Below are positions 16,383 to 25,604 of a DNA stretch of 53,143 nt, piece by piece. The stretch comes from an uncultured Eubacteriales bacterium (GTDB taxonomy: Bacteria > Bacillota > Clostridia > Lachnospirales > CAG-274). The stretch's first letter is position 1. Each line of letters opens with the position of its first letter. The stretch is from positions 1-53,143 of the forward strand of contig CATJCJ010000292.1 in the NCBI GenBank assembly GCA_949738935.1. Reading direction: 5' to 3'. The position numbers and the translations under genes are program-made. Under the pieces are notes generated by a model, which saw nothing but the letters and a program-made list of their open reading frames with translations, was not told where the DNA came from and did not search any database.

Positions 16383-18764
16383 TCATTCGATTTTCTTGCG
16401 TATTTTAGCGGTCAAAACAGTCATATCATCTTTAGGAACCCCATCAGAAAGCTCCTTAGCGCTGTTAAGAATAGTTTCAGAGATAGTGTGAGGGTCTTTA
16501 TTTCTGACAGCCCTGATTAAAGACTCAATATAATTCTGATTTTCAGTACACAAACAATCCCTAATCCCATCAGTAAACATAACTATAACATCTCCGTCCG
16601 AAAGCTGAAAACGGCTTGTTTCCATATCAACACTATTGAGCATTCCGACAGGCAAGGTAGATGAGTTTATAATCTCGGTTTTATCAGCGGAAATTATAAA
16701 AGACTCACAAGCGCCAATTTTAGCGAGCTCACACACCCCCGTATACATATTTACGGTACATATATCAAGAGTCGAGAAATTTTCAGGCTCAGATTTAAGA
16801 GCCAAAACCGAATTTATAAGACGAACAGCGGTATCCCTGTCAAAGCCCGTTTCCATAAAATTCTCAAAGAGCTCAATAGCGGCGGCGCTTTCCTCTTTAG
16901 CTTTAACTCCCGAACCCATTCCGTCAGAGAGAGCAAGGAGATAAGAGCCGTTTCCAAGGTCCATAAAAGTATGACTGTCCCCGGACTCTCTGCTGTCGCT
17001 TTTTGTAGCTGTCGAAACACCCGTGGTCACAGTATACGGCTGTTCCTCAGACAACTTCAATTTACATATATTTTTACGTCCCTCAATGGATGTACTGCAA
17101 TGATACAATCCTTTATACATATTTTTATCAAGTATCTCACTGACAGCCGGCATTATATCTTTAAGACACATATGCCTTCCATAACAAGAATCGTGAGTTA
17201 TAATAACTTCTGTTTTTTTATCCTTATTTTCGGTAACAGCCGCTGAATAAACAGAAATACCCCTTTTGGCGAGCTCCTCAATCATTTTTTTAGACATAGA
17301 ATCATTAAAAGACAACTCAGATGAGAGTTCTTCAGCAAATCCATTTATTATCTCAGCAAGCCCGGCGATTTGTGTGCCAACAAGTTCTCTGCTTTCGGCG
17401 ATTTTGTTTTTCCACATTAAGTTTACCATATACTTTTCAAAAAGAATATTCGTGGTTTCCGCCAAAGAATCGGCGTTCACACAATTTTTTCTAAAATCCG
17501 CCGGCAAATCATAATACTCAATACAGCCCTTTTTCTCACAGGAGGCAAGCAATCCAAAAAAAACCTGATAAGTGTTATAGAAATTGTTTTTCCAGCAAAA
17601 ACTTCGCATATTACAGCCATCACATACTTTTGCAGCGACATCGTCAATAAGTTCATCAACATCCTCTTTTGACAGATTATTTTGTTTCTCAGAGAGATTA
17701 GAAAAAGTTCTGGCGAGTTTTGAAAAAGACTCAGAAAATCCTTTAAGGCGATTTGACGCGATATCTTTTATTCTCAATATATACGCTGACGCCGTATCAG
17801 GAACGGGCAAGACTTTCGGAAGTAAAGACGGAAGACTTTTGACTGGAACAAGCAAAAAAAGTATAATAGAGAGTATCCCCGAGAATATCACTTCTTTTGT
17901 CAGCAAATTTCCGTTTATGTATATAAAACATATCAACGATGAGAATATAAAAGAAATAACCGTAAACAGCTTGTTGAGATTTTTTGATATTCCGCAGACA
18001 GCCCCTGTAATCCCAAAAACCCATGAGTATTCCACAAACACACTCCCCGACAGCATCAAAACAGTGGAAAGAAGCATTCCAGCACAGCACCCGGCGAGGC
18101 TTCCGTTTCTATGAGCGATAAGCATAACCGAAATCATCAGCAGCACGAGCATAACCGAAACACTTCCCATATATATATCGGCCGACCCCGCGACAACAGC
18201 CCCTGTCAATATAGAAAGGCTCAATATGTCAGCGCTCTCAAAATTTCTTTCTCCCATTCTAAGATAAACGGTATCAATGCCCCTGTTTAAAACATAAATA
18301 AGTGAAAAAACCAACACTGCCTCAAGAATCGCCAAAACAACATAATAGATTAAAAACCCATTTATAAAAGCGCTAATCAGCCCTGAAATCAATATTGAAA
18401 CCGCCCCTGTAACGCTTTTAGCGGCGGCGGAGGAACTTTCCATATGACTCTTAAGACAAACATTAAAAAGTGACATTATAACCACGCAGATTACATACTT
18501 TGTTATATCCAGCTCACCGGTACTCAAAAAAAACCCGGGAATCAAAAAAGCCGCCAACAGATAAAACATTCTGTCAGAATAAAGAAAGACCGCGAGAAAA
18601 GCCACAGCGACAGGATTTATCCCTCGAAAAACAGTTATTCTTCCAATAAAAAAACTCAAAACTGTCAAAACAACTGAATAAACAATTTTCTTCGTTATGA
18701 CAAAACTTTTCTTATCTGTTTTCTGAGCGGAACAGCTTAATGCCTTATTAATCACTTTTTCCAT
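16383..18764 (-). CDS. spoIIE: Stage II sporulation protein E
   Basis: SpoIIE is the membrane serine phosphatase that dephosphorylates SpoIIAA and so frees sigma-F in the forespore; it also joins the FtsZ ring at asymmetric division. The 793-residue length is near the usual ~820. Residues ~25-310 are hydrophobic with about ten membrane segments. The middle has a Cys-rich motif (VCDGCNMRSFCW) typical of SpoIIE. The C-terminal PP2C domain (~590-790) has the metal-binding ALSDGMGSG and FTDGIRD motifs. GGAG precedes the ATG. An extended -10 promoter is upstream; I see no clear Spo0A box. It is strong evidence that the organism forms endospores or descends from one that did. Confidence 0.95.
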   Translation of the reverse strand: MEKVINKALSCSAQKTDKKSFVITKKIVYSVVLTVLSFFIGRITVFRGINPVAVAFLAVFLYSDRMFYLLAAFLIPGFFLSTGELDITKYVICVVIMSLFNVCLKSHMESSSAAAKSVTGAVSILISGLISAFINGFLIYYVVLAILEAVLVFSLIYVLNRGIDTVYLRMGERNFESADILSLSILTGAVVAGSADIYMGSVSVMLVLLMISVMLIAHRNGSLAGCCAGMLLSTVLMLSGSVFVEYSWVFGITGAVCGISKNLNKLFTVISFIFSSLICFIYINGNLLTKEVIFSGILSIILFLLVPVKSLPSLLPKVLPVPDTASAYILRIKDIASNRLKGFSESFSKLARTFSNLSEKQNNLSKEDVDELIDDVAAKVCDGCNMRSFCWKNNFYNTYQVFFGLLASCEKKGCIEYYDLPADFRKNCVNADSLAETTNILFEKYMVNLMWKNKIAESRELVGTQIAGLAEIINGFAEELSSELSFNDSMSKKMIEELAKRGISVYSAAVTENKDKKTEVIITHDSCYGRHMCLKDIMPAVSEILDKNMYKGLYHCSTSIEGRKNICKLKLSEEQPYTVTTGVSTATKSDSRESGDSHTFMDLGNGSYLLALSDGMGSGVKAKEESAAAIELFENFMETGFDRDTAVRLINSVLALKSEPENFSTLDICTVNMYTGVCELAKIGACESFIISADKTEIINSSTLPVGMLNSVDMETSRFQLSDGDVIVMFTDGIRDCLCTENQNYIESLIRAVRNKDPHTISETILNSAKELSDGVPKDDMTVLTAKIRKKIE

Positions 18765-18821
18765 AAAAATTTCTCCTTTTCTTTTGTTTCATCCATATAT
18801 TTCCATACGCTTTACACTTAA

Positions 18822-18830
18822 ATTATACCA
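18822..18830 (-). promoter_or_regulatory. Extended -10 promoter for spoIIE
   Basis: On the minus strand TGGTATAAT gives a perfect -10 (18827-18822) with an upstream TG. A TGACAG lies 20 bases further up, which is too far for a normal -35, so activator dependence is plausible. Confidence 0.5.
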
Positions 18831-18888
18831 CCCATAAAGCACAAAAACTGTCATTTTATGTAATTAAAAAATAAAAGTTTAAAAACCT

Positions 18889-18969
18889 TAGAGCCTGTCT
18901 AAAAACTATTAAAATATCCAAAAAAATAAAATTTTAACCTGCTTTTTTTAGATTTTAGACAGGTTCTTA
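18889..18969. mobile_element. Family A TIR element, short internal-deletion copy (~81 bp)
   Basis: TAGAGCCTGTCTAAAAACT and AGATTTTAGACAGGTTCTTA bound a core of only ~40 bases; the central part found in the 9584 copy is missing. It lies between the divergent spoIIE and MocR-type genes. Confidence 0.82.
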
Positions 18970-19123
18970 CATTTGACATTTTTCCCATATAAATTTATAA
19001 TATATTTATAGCGATTTATGAAATTTTCAGCTCGAAGCAACAAAAAACTTCTTAACATATTAATCTCTTTAAAACTTGTCTGTTCATTTTTTGTTGTTTC
19101 ATTTTATAATAAGGAGGTTGTTT

Positions 19124-20500
19124 ATGAGTGATTTTAATATTAAGTTCAACCATAACAGCGGAATCCCTCTGTACCGTCAGCTTTATGAATATTTGTTAAA
19201 AGAAATTCACAACGGAAATTTAAAAGAGAACGAAAAACTACCTTCAAGAAGAATGTTATGCAATCGCCTTAATGTAAACAAAAACACTGTAGAGGCGGCA
19301 TATCAAAAACTAACGGCGGAAGGTTATATTATGTCAGAACCAAGAAGCGGCTTTTACGTGAAAACAAAACTTGATAACTTTGACAAAGATGAGGATACTC
19401 TTCCCGATTACACTTACAATTTCAGTATAAACGGAATAGATGTTATGAAAATTCCAAACAATATATGGGGAAAACTATACAAAGACACAATACTGGAAAA
19501 TCCAAACCTATTTAACCATGGAGAAAACTTTGGCGAACGAATTCTTCAAAAAGCGATACAAAAATATCTTTATGACACAAGAGGAATAAACTGTTACTCC
19601 AATCAAATAATAATCGGAGCCGGAATGGATTATCTTATACTAATGACAAGTCTTGTTATGAACAAAAACACGATATACGGAATTGAAAACCCTTGTATGA
19701 AACGAATATACTCCACTCTTAATATATGCGACAAAAAAATACGGCTGATTAATGTCACAAAAGACGGTTTTTCGACAGAACTTCTCAAAAACTCAAATAT
19801 AAATGTTCTGTTTGTCATGCCGTCACATCAATACCCTGTCGGATACAAAATAAGTTTAGAACAAAGGCACGAACTAATAAACTGGGCAAACTCCGGAAAA
19901 AACAGATATATCATAGAGTTTCATTATGACAGTGATTTCATCTATGACAAATCGATAAGCCCGATATACAGTTTAGACACAAATGAGAAAGTAATATACA
20001 TCGGAGATTTTGTAAAAACAATAGGTCCGTCAATTAAAACATCATTTGTTATTTTACCCAATCCCCTTTTAAAAAAGTGGAAACAGAGGCTAAACACCTA
20101 CTATTCTCCCGTAAATCTTTTTGAGCAATGGGTTTTAGCGGAATTCATACAAAAAGGATTTTTTACAAGACATATAAAACAAATGAAAGACATATACATG
20201 AAAAAAAAAGACTATCTGATATCTGAGTTAAAAAACTGCTCATTTTATAATAAAATGGAAATATACAACGCAAACGGAGGAACCCACTTTATCGCTAAAT
20301 TCAACACAGACATTCCCGAAAAACAAATGGAAAGAGCCGCGAGACTACAAAAGGTAAAAATAGTACCTCTCTCAAGAAATTTTATCACAAGCTCACCTCT
20401 TTCCGATGAAAAATACTTTGTTTTTGGTTTTGGGGGTTTTGAGAACTTTGAAATCCGCGAAGCGGTATCTCTTCTTGAAAAAGCTTGGGGAACTTTATAA
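19124..20500 (+). CDS. MocR/PdxR-type regulator (GntR winged helix plus aminotransferase-like domain)
   Basis: The 458-residue protein has an N-terminal GntR winged-helix (residues ~5-75: IPLYRQLYEYLLKEIHNG, LPSRRMLCNRLNVNKNTVEA) joined to a class I aminotransferase-like domain (~100-455). The PLP-binding Lys is probably in YIGDFVKTIGPS near residue 297, and the partner motif FHYDSDF is present. Members control vitamin B6, GABA or amino-acid genes using PLP as ligand or cofactor; the target here is unknown, as neither spoIIE nor cca is an obvious one. AAGGAGG precedes the ATG at 19124; longer in-frame starts lack a ribosome site. Confidence 0.88.
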   Translation: MSDFNIKFNHNSGIPLYRQLYEYLLKEIHNGNLKENEKLPSRRMLCNRLNVNKNTVEAAYQKLTAEGYIMSEPRSGFYVKTKLDNFDKDEDTLPDYTYNFSINGIDVMKIPNNIWGKLYKDTILENPNLFNHGENFGERILQKAIQKYLYDTRGINCYSNQIIIGAGMDYLILMTSLVMNKNTIYGIENPCMKRIYSTLNICDKKIRLINVTKDGFSTELLKNSNINVLFVMPSHQYPVGYKISLEQRHELINWANSGKNRYIIEFHYDSDFIYDKSISPIYSLDTNEKVIYIGDFVKTIGPSIKTSFVILPNPLLKKWKQRLNTYYSPVNLFEQWVLAEFIQKGFFTRHIKQMKDIYMKKKDYLISELKNCSFYNKMEIYNANGGTHFIAKFNTDIPEKQMERAARLQKVKIVPLSRNFITSSPLSDEKYFVFGFGGFENFEIREAVSLLEKAWGTL

Positions 20501-20528
20501 AGACTGTAAGAACTTTTCCACAGTCTTT
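20499..20528. terminator. Bidirectional terminator between the MocR-type gene and cca
   Basis: AAAGACTGT (20499-20507) pairs with ACAGTCTTT (20520-20528) and is followed by ATTTAT. It overlaps the MocR-type stop codon and lies just beyond the cca stop of the opposite strand. Confidence 0.65.
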
Positions 20529-20533
20529 ATTTA

Positions 20534-21760
20534 TCACTTATATTCCCGAGCTATTTCAATAAGACGTTTTTTTGTATTCAGCAAAGGGTTTTTTAAAACC
20601 TCCTCAAGACAAAAACTCAGAATGGCGCCGATTTTTTTACCATCTGTCACGCCAATTTTTTTAAGAACATTTCCGTCAATCTCAAGCCCCTTAATATTAA
20701 AACAATCCCCTTTTAATAAAATTTCCTCAAACATATTCTGAGCGGAAACAACCTTATTAAACTCAGGGAAATTTTCACAAAACATAGCTTTTCTCATATC
20801 AATCAGCATCCTGTAAACGTCAGCGCCGATTTCAGAAAGAGTTTTTCGTACCTCATAGTGGTTACTTTCTGTTTTATTTTTAGAATAACTCACAATAACA
20901 GTTGTTTCTTTAACAGTTTTATTGTCAAATCTCAAATTCCTCATAGCCAAAAATGTTTCCTTTTCAGACATGTCCCAAAAAAGAGCGGAATATAAAAGAG
21001 AAACAGATGAAATTCCATTTTTCTGAAAATACCTCAAAATCTCCGTTATTTTACATCCATAATATATTTTATCCTCAAGAAAAGGAAAAATTTCTTTAAG
21101 TAAAAAAGTCTTTTTAAGCTCAATTATTTTTTCAGGCTTTGGTGAAATCAAAAGTTTGCTAAGTTCGTCACGTATTCTCTCAACGCTCACATTTTTAATC
21201 AAAGCCGAGTTTCTCAAAACAGAGTCATAAGTTTTTTTCTCAATCTCAAAATCAAGCTGAGCCGAAAACCTAACACATCTAAGCATTCTCAGCGCGTCCT
21301 CTTTAAATCGCTTATCAGCGTCCCCCACAGCTCTTATAACATGATTTTTAATATCACCAAGTCCGTCAAAAGGGTCTTGAAACCCAAATTTCTCATTATA
21401 AGCGACAGCGTTCATTGTAAAATCACGCCTGCTCAAATCCTCTTCTATTTTACTAGTAAATGTAACCTCCGAAGGATGCCGAAAATCAACATACTTTCCG
21501 TCTATCCTATAAGTGGTAACCTCATAATTTACTTTATCTATAACAACTGTTATTGTACCATGCTGTATTCCTGTGTTATAGCTATGAGGAAAAAGCTTTT
21601 TTGTCTCCAAGGGAAGAGCGGATGTTGTTATATCCCAATCTTTAGGAGACTTCCCAAGAAGAAAATCTCTCACGCAGCCTCCCACAATATAAGCCTCAAA
21701 TCCGGCGTTTTCCAAAGTTTTTATTATATAAGAAACTTGACCTGGCATATTCATCAGCAT
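20534..21760 (-). CDS. cca: CCA tRNA nucleotidyltransferase
   Basis: Adds or repairs the 3' CCA end of tRNAs using CTP and ATP. The 408-residue protein starts with the class II nucleotidyltransferase head: GFEAYIVGGCVRDFLLGKSP followed by DWDITTSA with the catalytic Asp-x-Asp pair, then RRDFTMNA and the nucleotide-selecting EDALRMLRCVRF. The C-terminal half is helical. The start at 21760 (ATG) has AGAAGGA six bases upstream; an upstream TTG has none. It faces the MocR-type gene tail to tail, and follows the glucosaminidase-like gene in the same direction after ~70 bases that include TAGACCTTGTCTAATAAACC, a weak family D-like end. Confidence 0.93.
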   Translation of the reverse strand: MLMNMPGQVSYIIKTLENAGFEAYIVGGCVRDFLLGKSPKDWDITTSALPLETKKLFPHSYNTGIQHGTITVVIDKVNYEVTTYRIDGKYVDFRHPSEVTFTSKIEEDLSRRDFTMNAVAYNEKFGFQDPFDGLGDIKNHVIRAVGDADKRFKEDALRMLRCVRFSAQLDFEIEKKTYDSVLRNSALIKNVSVERIRDELSKLLISPKPEKIIELKKTFLLKEIFPFLEDKIYYGCKITEILRYFQKNGISSVSLLYSALFWDMSEKETFLAMRNLRFDNKTVKETTVIVSYSKNKTESNHYEVRKTLSEIGADVYRMLIDMRKAMFCENFPEFNKVVSAQNMFEEILLKGDCFNIKGLEIDGNVLKKIGVTDGKKIGAILSFCLEEVLKNPLLNTKKRLIEIAREYK

Positions 21761-21830
21761 TATGTATCCTTCTTTCAATGACAATCCGCTACTCCATTAA
21801 ACTTGTTAAATAAGCTCTAATAGACCTTGT

Positions 21831-22469
21831 CTAATAAACCTTATTATTCATTATCTCAAAAAATATTTTAACATCTTTATGCCATTCCTTATCCTCCGCA
21901 TAACCGCCCTTTCCCCCCTGAAGATTAAGCCATTTAAAAAAATCCTCATTTTTAGGCCGTGATTTTGAAATCCTGATTATTGTTCTGCAAGCTATAGCCG
22001 CGGAATCATCAATAGTAGTATTATAATCTTCCCAGCTGCCAAAAACATTAAAAGGGTTATTTGAGATTTGAGAGGCAAACTTATGACTTTTAGGGACAAA
22101 ACTCTGTTCTCTTCCTGTTATGGCAAAAAGCAAACAAGGATTAATATTAAACTTTTTAGCCTGTTTAAATATCTCGCCAAAATATGGCTCATTAGCAAGA
22201 TTAGAGTTTTTATCAAACAGATATTGCCTAAGAGCCTCCATATTCCCTGTTCTGTAAAGATACATCCCCGGTATGGTTTTTGTGTCTTTTGAGTATACCT
22301 CAAAACTTTCCTCGTGTTTTCCTCTGTCATTATGCAATATAATTGTCTTGTCAATTTTGGAAACAGTTCTCACGTCACTTGAAAATATAAAAAAACCACA
22401 CGAGCATAATATAATTATAAGCAAAAAAAGAAAAAACCATTCTTTAATTATTCCTTTATTTTTTCGCAT
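21831..22469 (-). CDS. Membrane-anchored glucosaminidase/lysozyme-like peptidoglycan hydrolase
   Basis: The 212-residue protein has one N-terminal membrane anchor or signal (WFFLFLLIIILCSCGFFIF, residues ~11-29) and an extracellular lysozyme-like domain (~85-212). FNINPCLLFAITGREQSF places a probable catalytic Glu near residue 122, NNPFNVFG matches the conserved N-N-x-F/G region of GH73 glucosaminidases, and GGYAEDKEWHKDV matches the family's end motif. It likely cleaves glycan strands; the exact bond is unknown. GGAGGG lies four bases before the ATG. It is divergent from walR; since WalRK usually controls wall hydrolases, joint control is plausible, but I see only one half-site (TGTAAC) of a WalR box between them. 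Confidence 0.72.
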   Translation of the reverse strand: MRKNKGIIKEWFFLFLLIIILCSCGFFIFSSDVRTVSKIDKTIILHNDRGKHEESFEVYSKDTKTIPGMYLYRTGNMEALRQYLFDKNSNLANEPYFGEIFKQAKKFNINPCLLFAITGREQSFVPKSHKFASQISNNPFNVFGSWEDYNTTIDDSAAIACRTIIRISKSRPKNEDFFKWLNLQGGKGGYAEDKEWHKDVKIFFEIMNNKVY

Positions 22470-22525
22470 TGTTCCCTCCGATAATGTTTACGCCATTTAC
22501 TTTGGGGCATATTTCAAAAAAATAG

Positions 22526-22554
22526 TTACAATTCTGAAAATAATGTGATATAAT
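22526..22554 (+). promoter_or_regulatory. Sigma-A-type promoter for walR-walK
   Basis: TTACAA (22526-22531) and TATAAT (22549-22554) are 17 bases apart, about 150 bases before walR. Confidence 0.55.
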
Positions 22555-22703
22555 TAAGGAAATACTGATTAATAAGATTTAATTACAAATTGTTCAGTAT
22601 CATCTTAATTATACCGTAAAATTAAAATATAGTCAATATTTGGGTTATCTTACGATAGAAAGTCAATTTTCGCGGTATTGCCATAAAGATTGGAGTGACA
22701 CAT

Positions 22704-23396
22704 ATGACACGAAAAATTTTAGTTGTTGACGATGAGGACAGCATCGTAAAAATAATAAAGTACAATCTAGAAAAAGAGGGTTTTGATGTTCTGACAGCCT
22801 GTGACGGAGAAGAAGGCTATAAACTCGCCTCAGAGAAAAAACCCGACCTGATTCTTCTTGATATAATGATGCCGAAAATGGACGGCTATGAAGTCTGCAA
22901 AAAAATAAGAGAAAAAAGCAGCGTACCGATTATAATGCTCACGGCAAGAGCGGAAGAAGTCGACAAAGTGGTAGGACTTGAGCTTGGAGCTGATGATTAC
23001 GTTACAAAACCTTTTGGAAACAGAGAACTGATAGCAAGAGTTAAAGCTCACTTAAGACGAACGGAAATCAAGAAAGAAGAGGCTCAAACCTCAGAGAATT
23101 CCGGAAAGTACGGAGATATCGTAATTGATTTTGAGCGTTTTGAGGTATATAAAAGAGGAGAGGTAATTTATCTGACAGTAAGAGAATTTGAGCTTCTAAA
23201 ATTTCTGGCGACTCAGAAAAATCAAATTTTCTCAAGAGAGGCTCTTTTGGAAAAGGTTTGGGGATACGAATACTTCGGCGACGTTCGGGCTGTTGATGTC
23301 ACAATAAGACGTCTTCGGGAAAAAGTAGAGGATGACCCGGGAAAACCTCGATATATAATAACAAAAAGAGGCTTCGGCTATTATTTCACGGTATAA
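22704..23396 (+). CDS. walR: WalR-type response regulator (OmpR family)
   Basis: A 230-residue DNA-binding regulator of cell-wall metabolism. The receiver domain (1-~118) has acidic residues at VVDDED, the phosphate-accepting Asp at ~53 in LILLDIMMPK, Thr in IIMLTARAE and Lys in VTKPFG. The winged-helix domain (~135-228) has LTVREFELLKFLATQ and VDVTIRRLREKVEDDP, both typical of WalR/VicR/PhoB. The ATG at 22704 has GGAG eight bases upstream; a GTG at 22695 overlaps that site. walK follows 33 bases later. The usual yycH, yycI and yycJ genes are absent, as is common in Clostridia. The name rests on similarity and the partner kinase; a PhoB-like role cannot be fully excluded. Confidence 0.85.
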   Translation: MTRKILVVDDEDSIVKIIKYNLEKEGFDVLTACDGEEGYKLASEKKPDLILLDIMMPKMDGYEVCKKIREKSSVPIIMLTARAEEVDKVVGLELGADDYVTKPFGNRELIARVKAHLRRTEIKKEEAQTSENSGKYGDIVIDFERFEVYKRGEVIYLTVREFELLKFLATQKNQIFSREALLEKVWGYEYFGDVRAVDVTIRRLREKVEDDPGKPRYIITKRGFGYYFTV

Positions 23397-23429
23397 AAAT
23401 TTACAGTTTACAGAATCCGAGGTTTTTAT

Positions 23430-25232
23430 ATGAAAAGCATTCGCTGGAAATTAATTTTTATCTATCTCGCGCTTGTATTCATTGTTATGATTATAAGCGG
23501 TACTTATATAATCATTATGACAGACTCCCGGGAGTCTCAAAACGCCGAGGAGGAGCTTAAGCAGTGTGCCGTGTACGTTGAGGAACAGATAATAAGAGAA
23601 TATGATAACCCTGATGATTTTCAAAGCGGATTTGACAACTTTTTCATAGTCAAGTCATCAATGAGAAACATTCAAGCGAACATTCTCGATAAAGACGGAA
23701 ACACAATAGCGTCAAGCGCGTCTTCCGATAAATCCCTTTTTATGGACTATAAAAACTCAGCTGTGATTTCCGCCCTAACAGGAAAAGAAAGTTTTGAGTC
23801 CAACAAAAAATATGTTGACTTCAACTCCCAGGTCAAAGATTGGATTACTTACGGTTATCCTGTCTTTGACAAAAACGGCGATGTTGAATACGTAATTTAT
23901 GTTCAGCTTGACGGAGAAAGCATCAAAAAAAATATTATGACAATATCAAGAACAATTATGATTTCCGTCATTATAGCTCTTGTTATGACAGGAATTCTCG
24001 GTATGATTTTTTCCGTCACAATAACAAGGCCGATATCTCTTCTGACAAAAAAAGCAAATCAGCTCGCTCACGGAAGAAAATTCGAGAAACTTCCCGTAAA
24101 ATCAAACGACGAGATAGGTCAGCTCACAAGAAGTTTCAACTATATGGCGTCCGAACTTCGAAAGACGATGTCAGAGCTTGAGAATGAGAACAACAAGCTT
24201 GAGATTGTCGTAAACAACATGACCGATGGCATTTTAGCGTTTGATTGTCTTGGAAAATTAATTCACGCCAACCACGTTTGCAAGGAGCTTTTGGGATATC
24301 CAACAGATAATCTGACACTAAGCGAATTTCTGAAAAACACAAATATGACAAATATAGCCCTTGTCCCCAACGTAATATCAGAAACAATCATAAAACGGAG
24401 CAACATATATCTAAGCATATCATTCATACCATATGGTCAAAAAGAAGATGAATTTGAGATATATGACGCAAAAAAAAGCAAAGATAGTTTTGAGGGCGTT
24501 GTAATTGTTCTTCAAAACATAACAAAACACAGAAAACTCGATGAAATGAGGCGAGAATTTGTCGCGAATGTCTCCCACGAAATCAGAACGCCTCTGACAA
24601 CAATCAAAAGTTACGCTGAGACATTAATCGACGGAGCGATTGACGAAAAAGAAACAGCGATTGAGTTTTTACAAATAATAAATTCCGCCGCAGACAGAGT
24701 AGCGTTTTTGGCGAAAGATTTATTGGATTTATCCCACTTAGATAACAATCAAATGAAATTTAATTTTGAAAAAGTAAATCTTATAGGAATTTTAAGAGAC
24801 TGTGTTACACAAAATTATATAGCGGCTCAAAACAAAAATCAAAATATTCTGTTTAATACTGACACATACGACAAAAACTATATAATAAACGCCGATACGG
24901 GCAGAATAACACAAGTTTTCAACAACATTATCTCAAACGCCATGAAATACAGTCCGGAAAACACAGACATAAAAATATTTATTACTGAGGACAAAAAATA
25001 CTATTATGTTCACATCAAAGACAACGGAATAGGAGTTCCAAAAGAGGATTTAAAAAGAATTTTCGAAAGATTTTACAGAGTTGACAAAGCGCGTTCAAGA
25101 GCAATGGGCGGAAACGGTCTCGGACTTTCAATAGCGAAAGAAATAATGGAAGGGCACAAAGGAAAAATCGAGGCAAAAAGTTCCGCCGGAGACGGAACGG
25201 AAATGATTTTAAAATTTCCAAGAGCAAATTAA
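23430..25232 (+). CDS. walK: WalK-type sensor histidine kinase
   Basis: The 600-residue membrane kinase pairs with WalR. It has a first membrane helix (~8-30), an extracellular Cache-like sensor (~31-170), a second helix (~172-196), HAMP (~197-250), PAS (~258-365), and HisKA with ANVSHEIRTPLTTIK, whose phospho-accepting His is near 383. The ATPase domain (~485-598) has the N box NIISNAMKYSPEN, G1 DNGIGVP and G2 GGNGLGLSI. Intact length and all catalytic boxes indicate an active enzyme. The start ATG at 23430 has a weak ribosome site (GAGG), consistent with coupling to walR. Downstream lie a weak AAATCC/GGATTT hairpin and the fold-back repeat at 25267. Confidence 0.87.
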   Translation: MKSIRWKLIFIYLALVFIVMIISGTYIIIMTDSRESQNAEEELKQCAVYVEEQIIREYDNPDDFQSGFDNFFIVKSSMRNIQANILDKDGNTIASSASSDKSLFMDYKNSAVISALTGKESFESNKKYVDFNSQVKDWITYGYPVFDKNGDVEYVIYVQLDGESIKKNIMTISRTIMISVIIALVMTGILGMIFSVTITRPISLLTKKANQLAHGRKFEKLPVKSNDEIGQLTRSFNYMASELRKTMSELENENNKLEIVVNNMTDGILAFDCLGKLIHANHVCKELLGYPTDNLTLSEFLKNTNMTNIALVPNVISETIIKRSNIYLSISFIPYGQKEDEFEIYDAKKSKDSFEGVVIVLQNITKHRKLDEMRREFVANVSHEIRTPLTTIKSYAETLIDGAIDEKETAIEFLQIINSAADRVAFLAKDLLDLSHLDNNQMKFNFEKVNLIGILRDCVTQNYIAAQNKNQNILFNTDTYDKNYIINADTGRITQVFNNIISNAMKYSPENTDIKIFITEDKKYYYVHIKDNGIGVPKEDLKRIFERFYRVDKARSRAMGGNGLGLSIAKEIMEGHKGKIEAKSSAGDGTEMILKFPRAN

Positions 25233-25266
25233 AATATTAAATCCTCAGGATTTCATTTACGTTAAT

Positions 25267-25540
25267 TAAAAACCATATGACACTGTCCCGTACCCCACGA
25301 GCCTTTCAAAGAAGGGCCTAACCCTAAACTTTATAACGCAAAGCTCACGGCTTGCTAAAAAAATTACGGCTTTAATACAATTTTTACCAATAATTTTAAT
25401 TTTCCATAAGCAAAACCTCTTTTCGCCGAAAAAATAATAAATTTCCGGACAAAAACGATAGTTTTCGCTTATTAGAGTTTAGGGTCAAGCCCTTTTTAAA
25501 GGGCTTGCGGGTATGGGACAGCGTCACATGGTTTTAACTT
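25267..25540. repeat. Fold-back repeat family H, ~270-bp copy
   Basis: The left arm (AAACCATATGACACTGTCCC onward) and right arm (ending GCGTCACATGGTTTTAAC) are diverged inverted copies of ~65 bases, each containing a hairpin of the form CAAGCCC-AAA-GGGCTTG. The middle has no gene. It fills the 372-base gap between walK and nadE. Confidence 0.75.
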
Positions 25541-25604
25541 AGCGCATATGACATAAGCCCACAATCTTAAAAAAATAAAAAATAATCGAATAGGAGAAAT
25601 TTGT

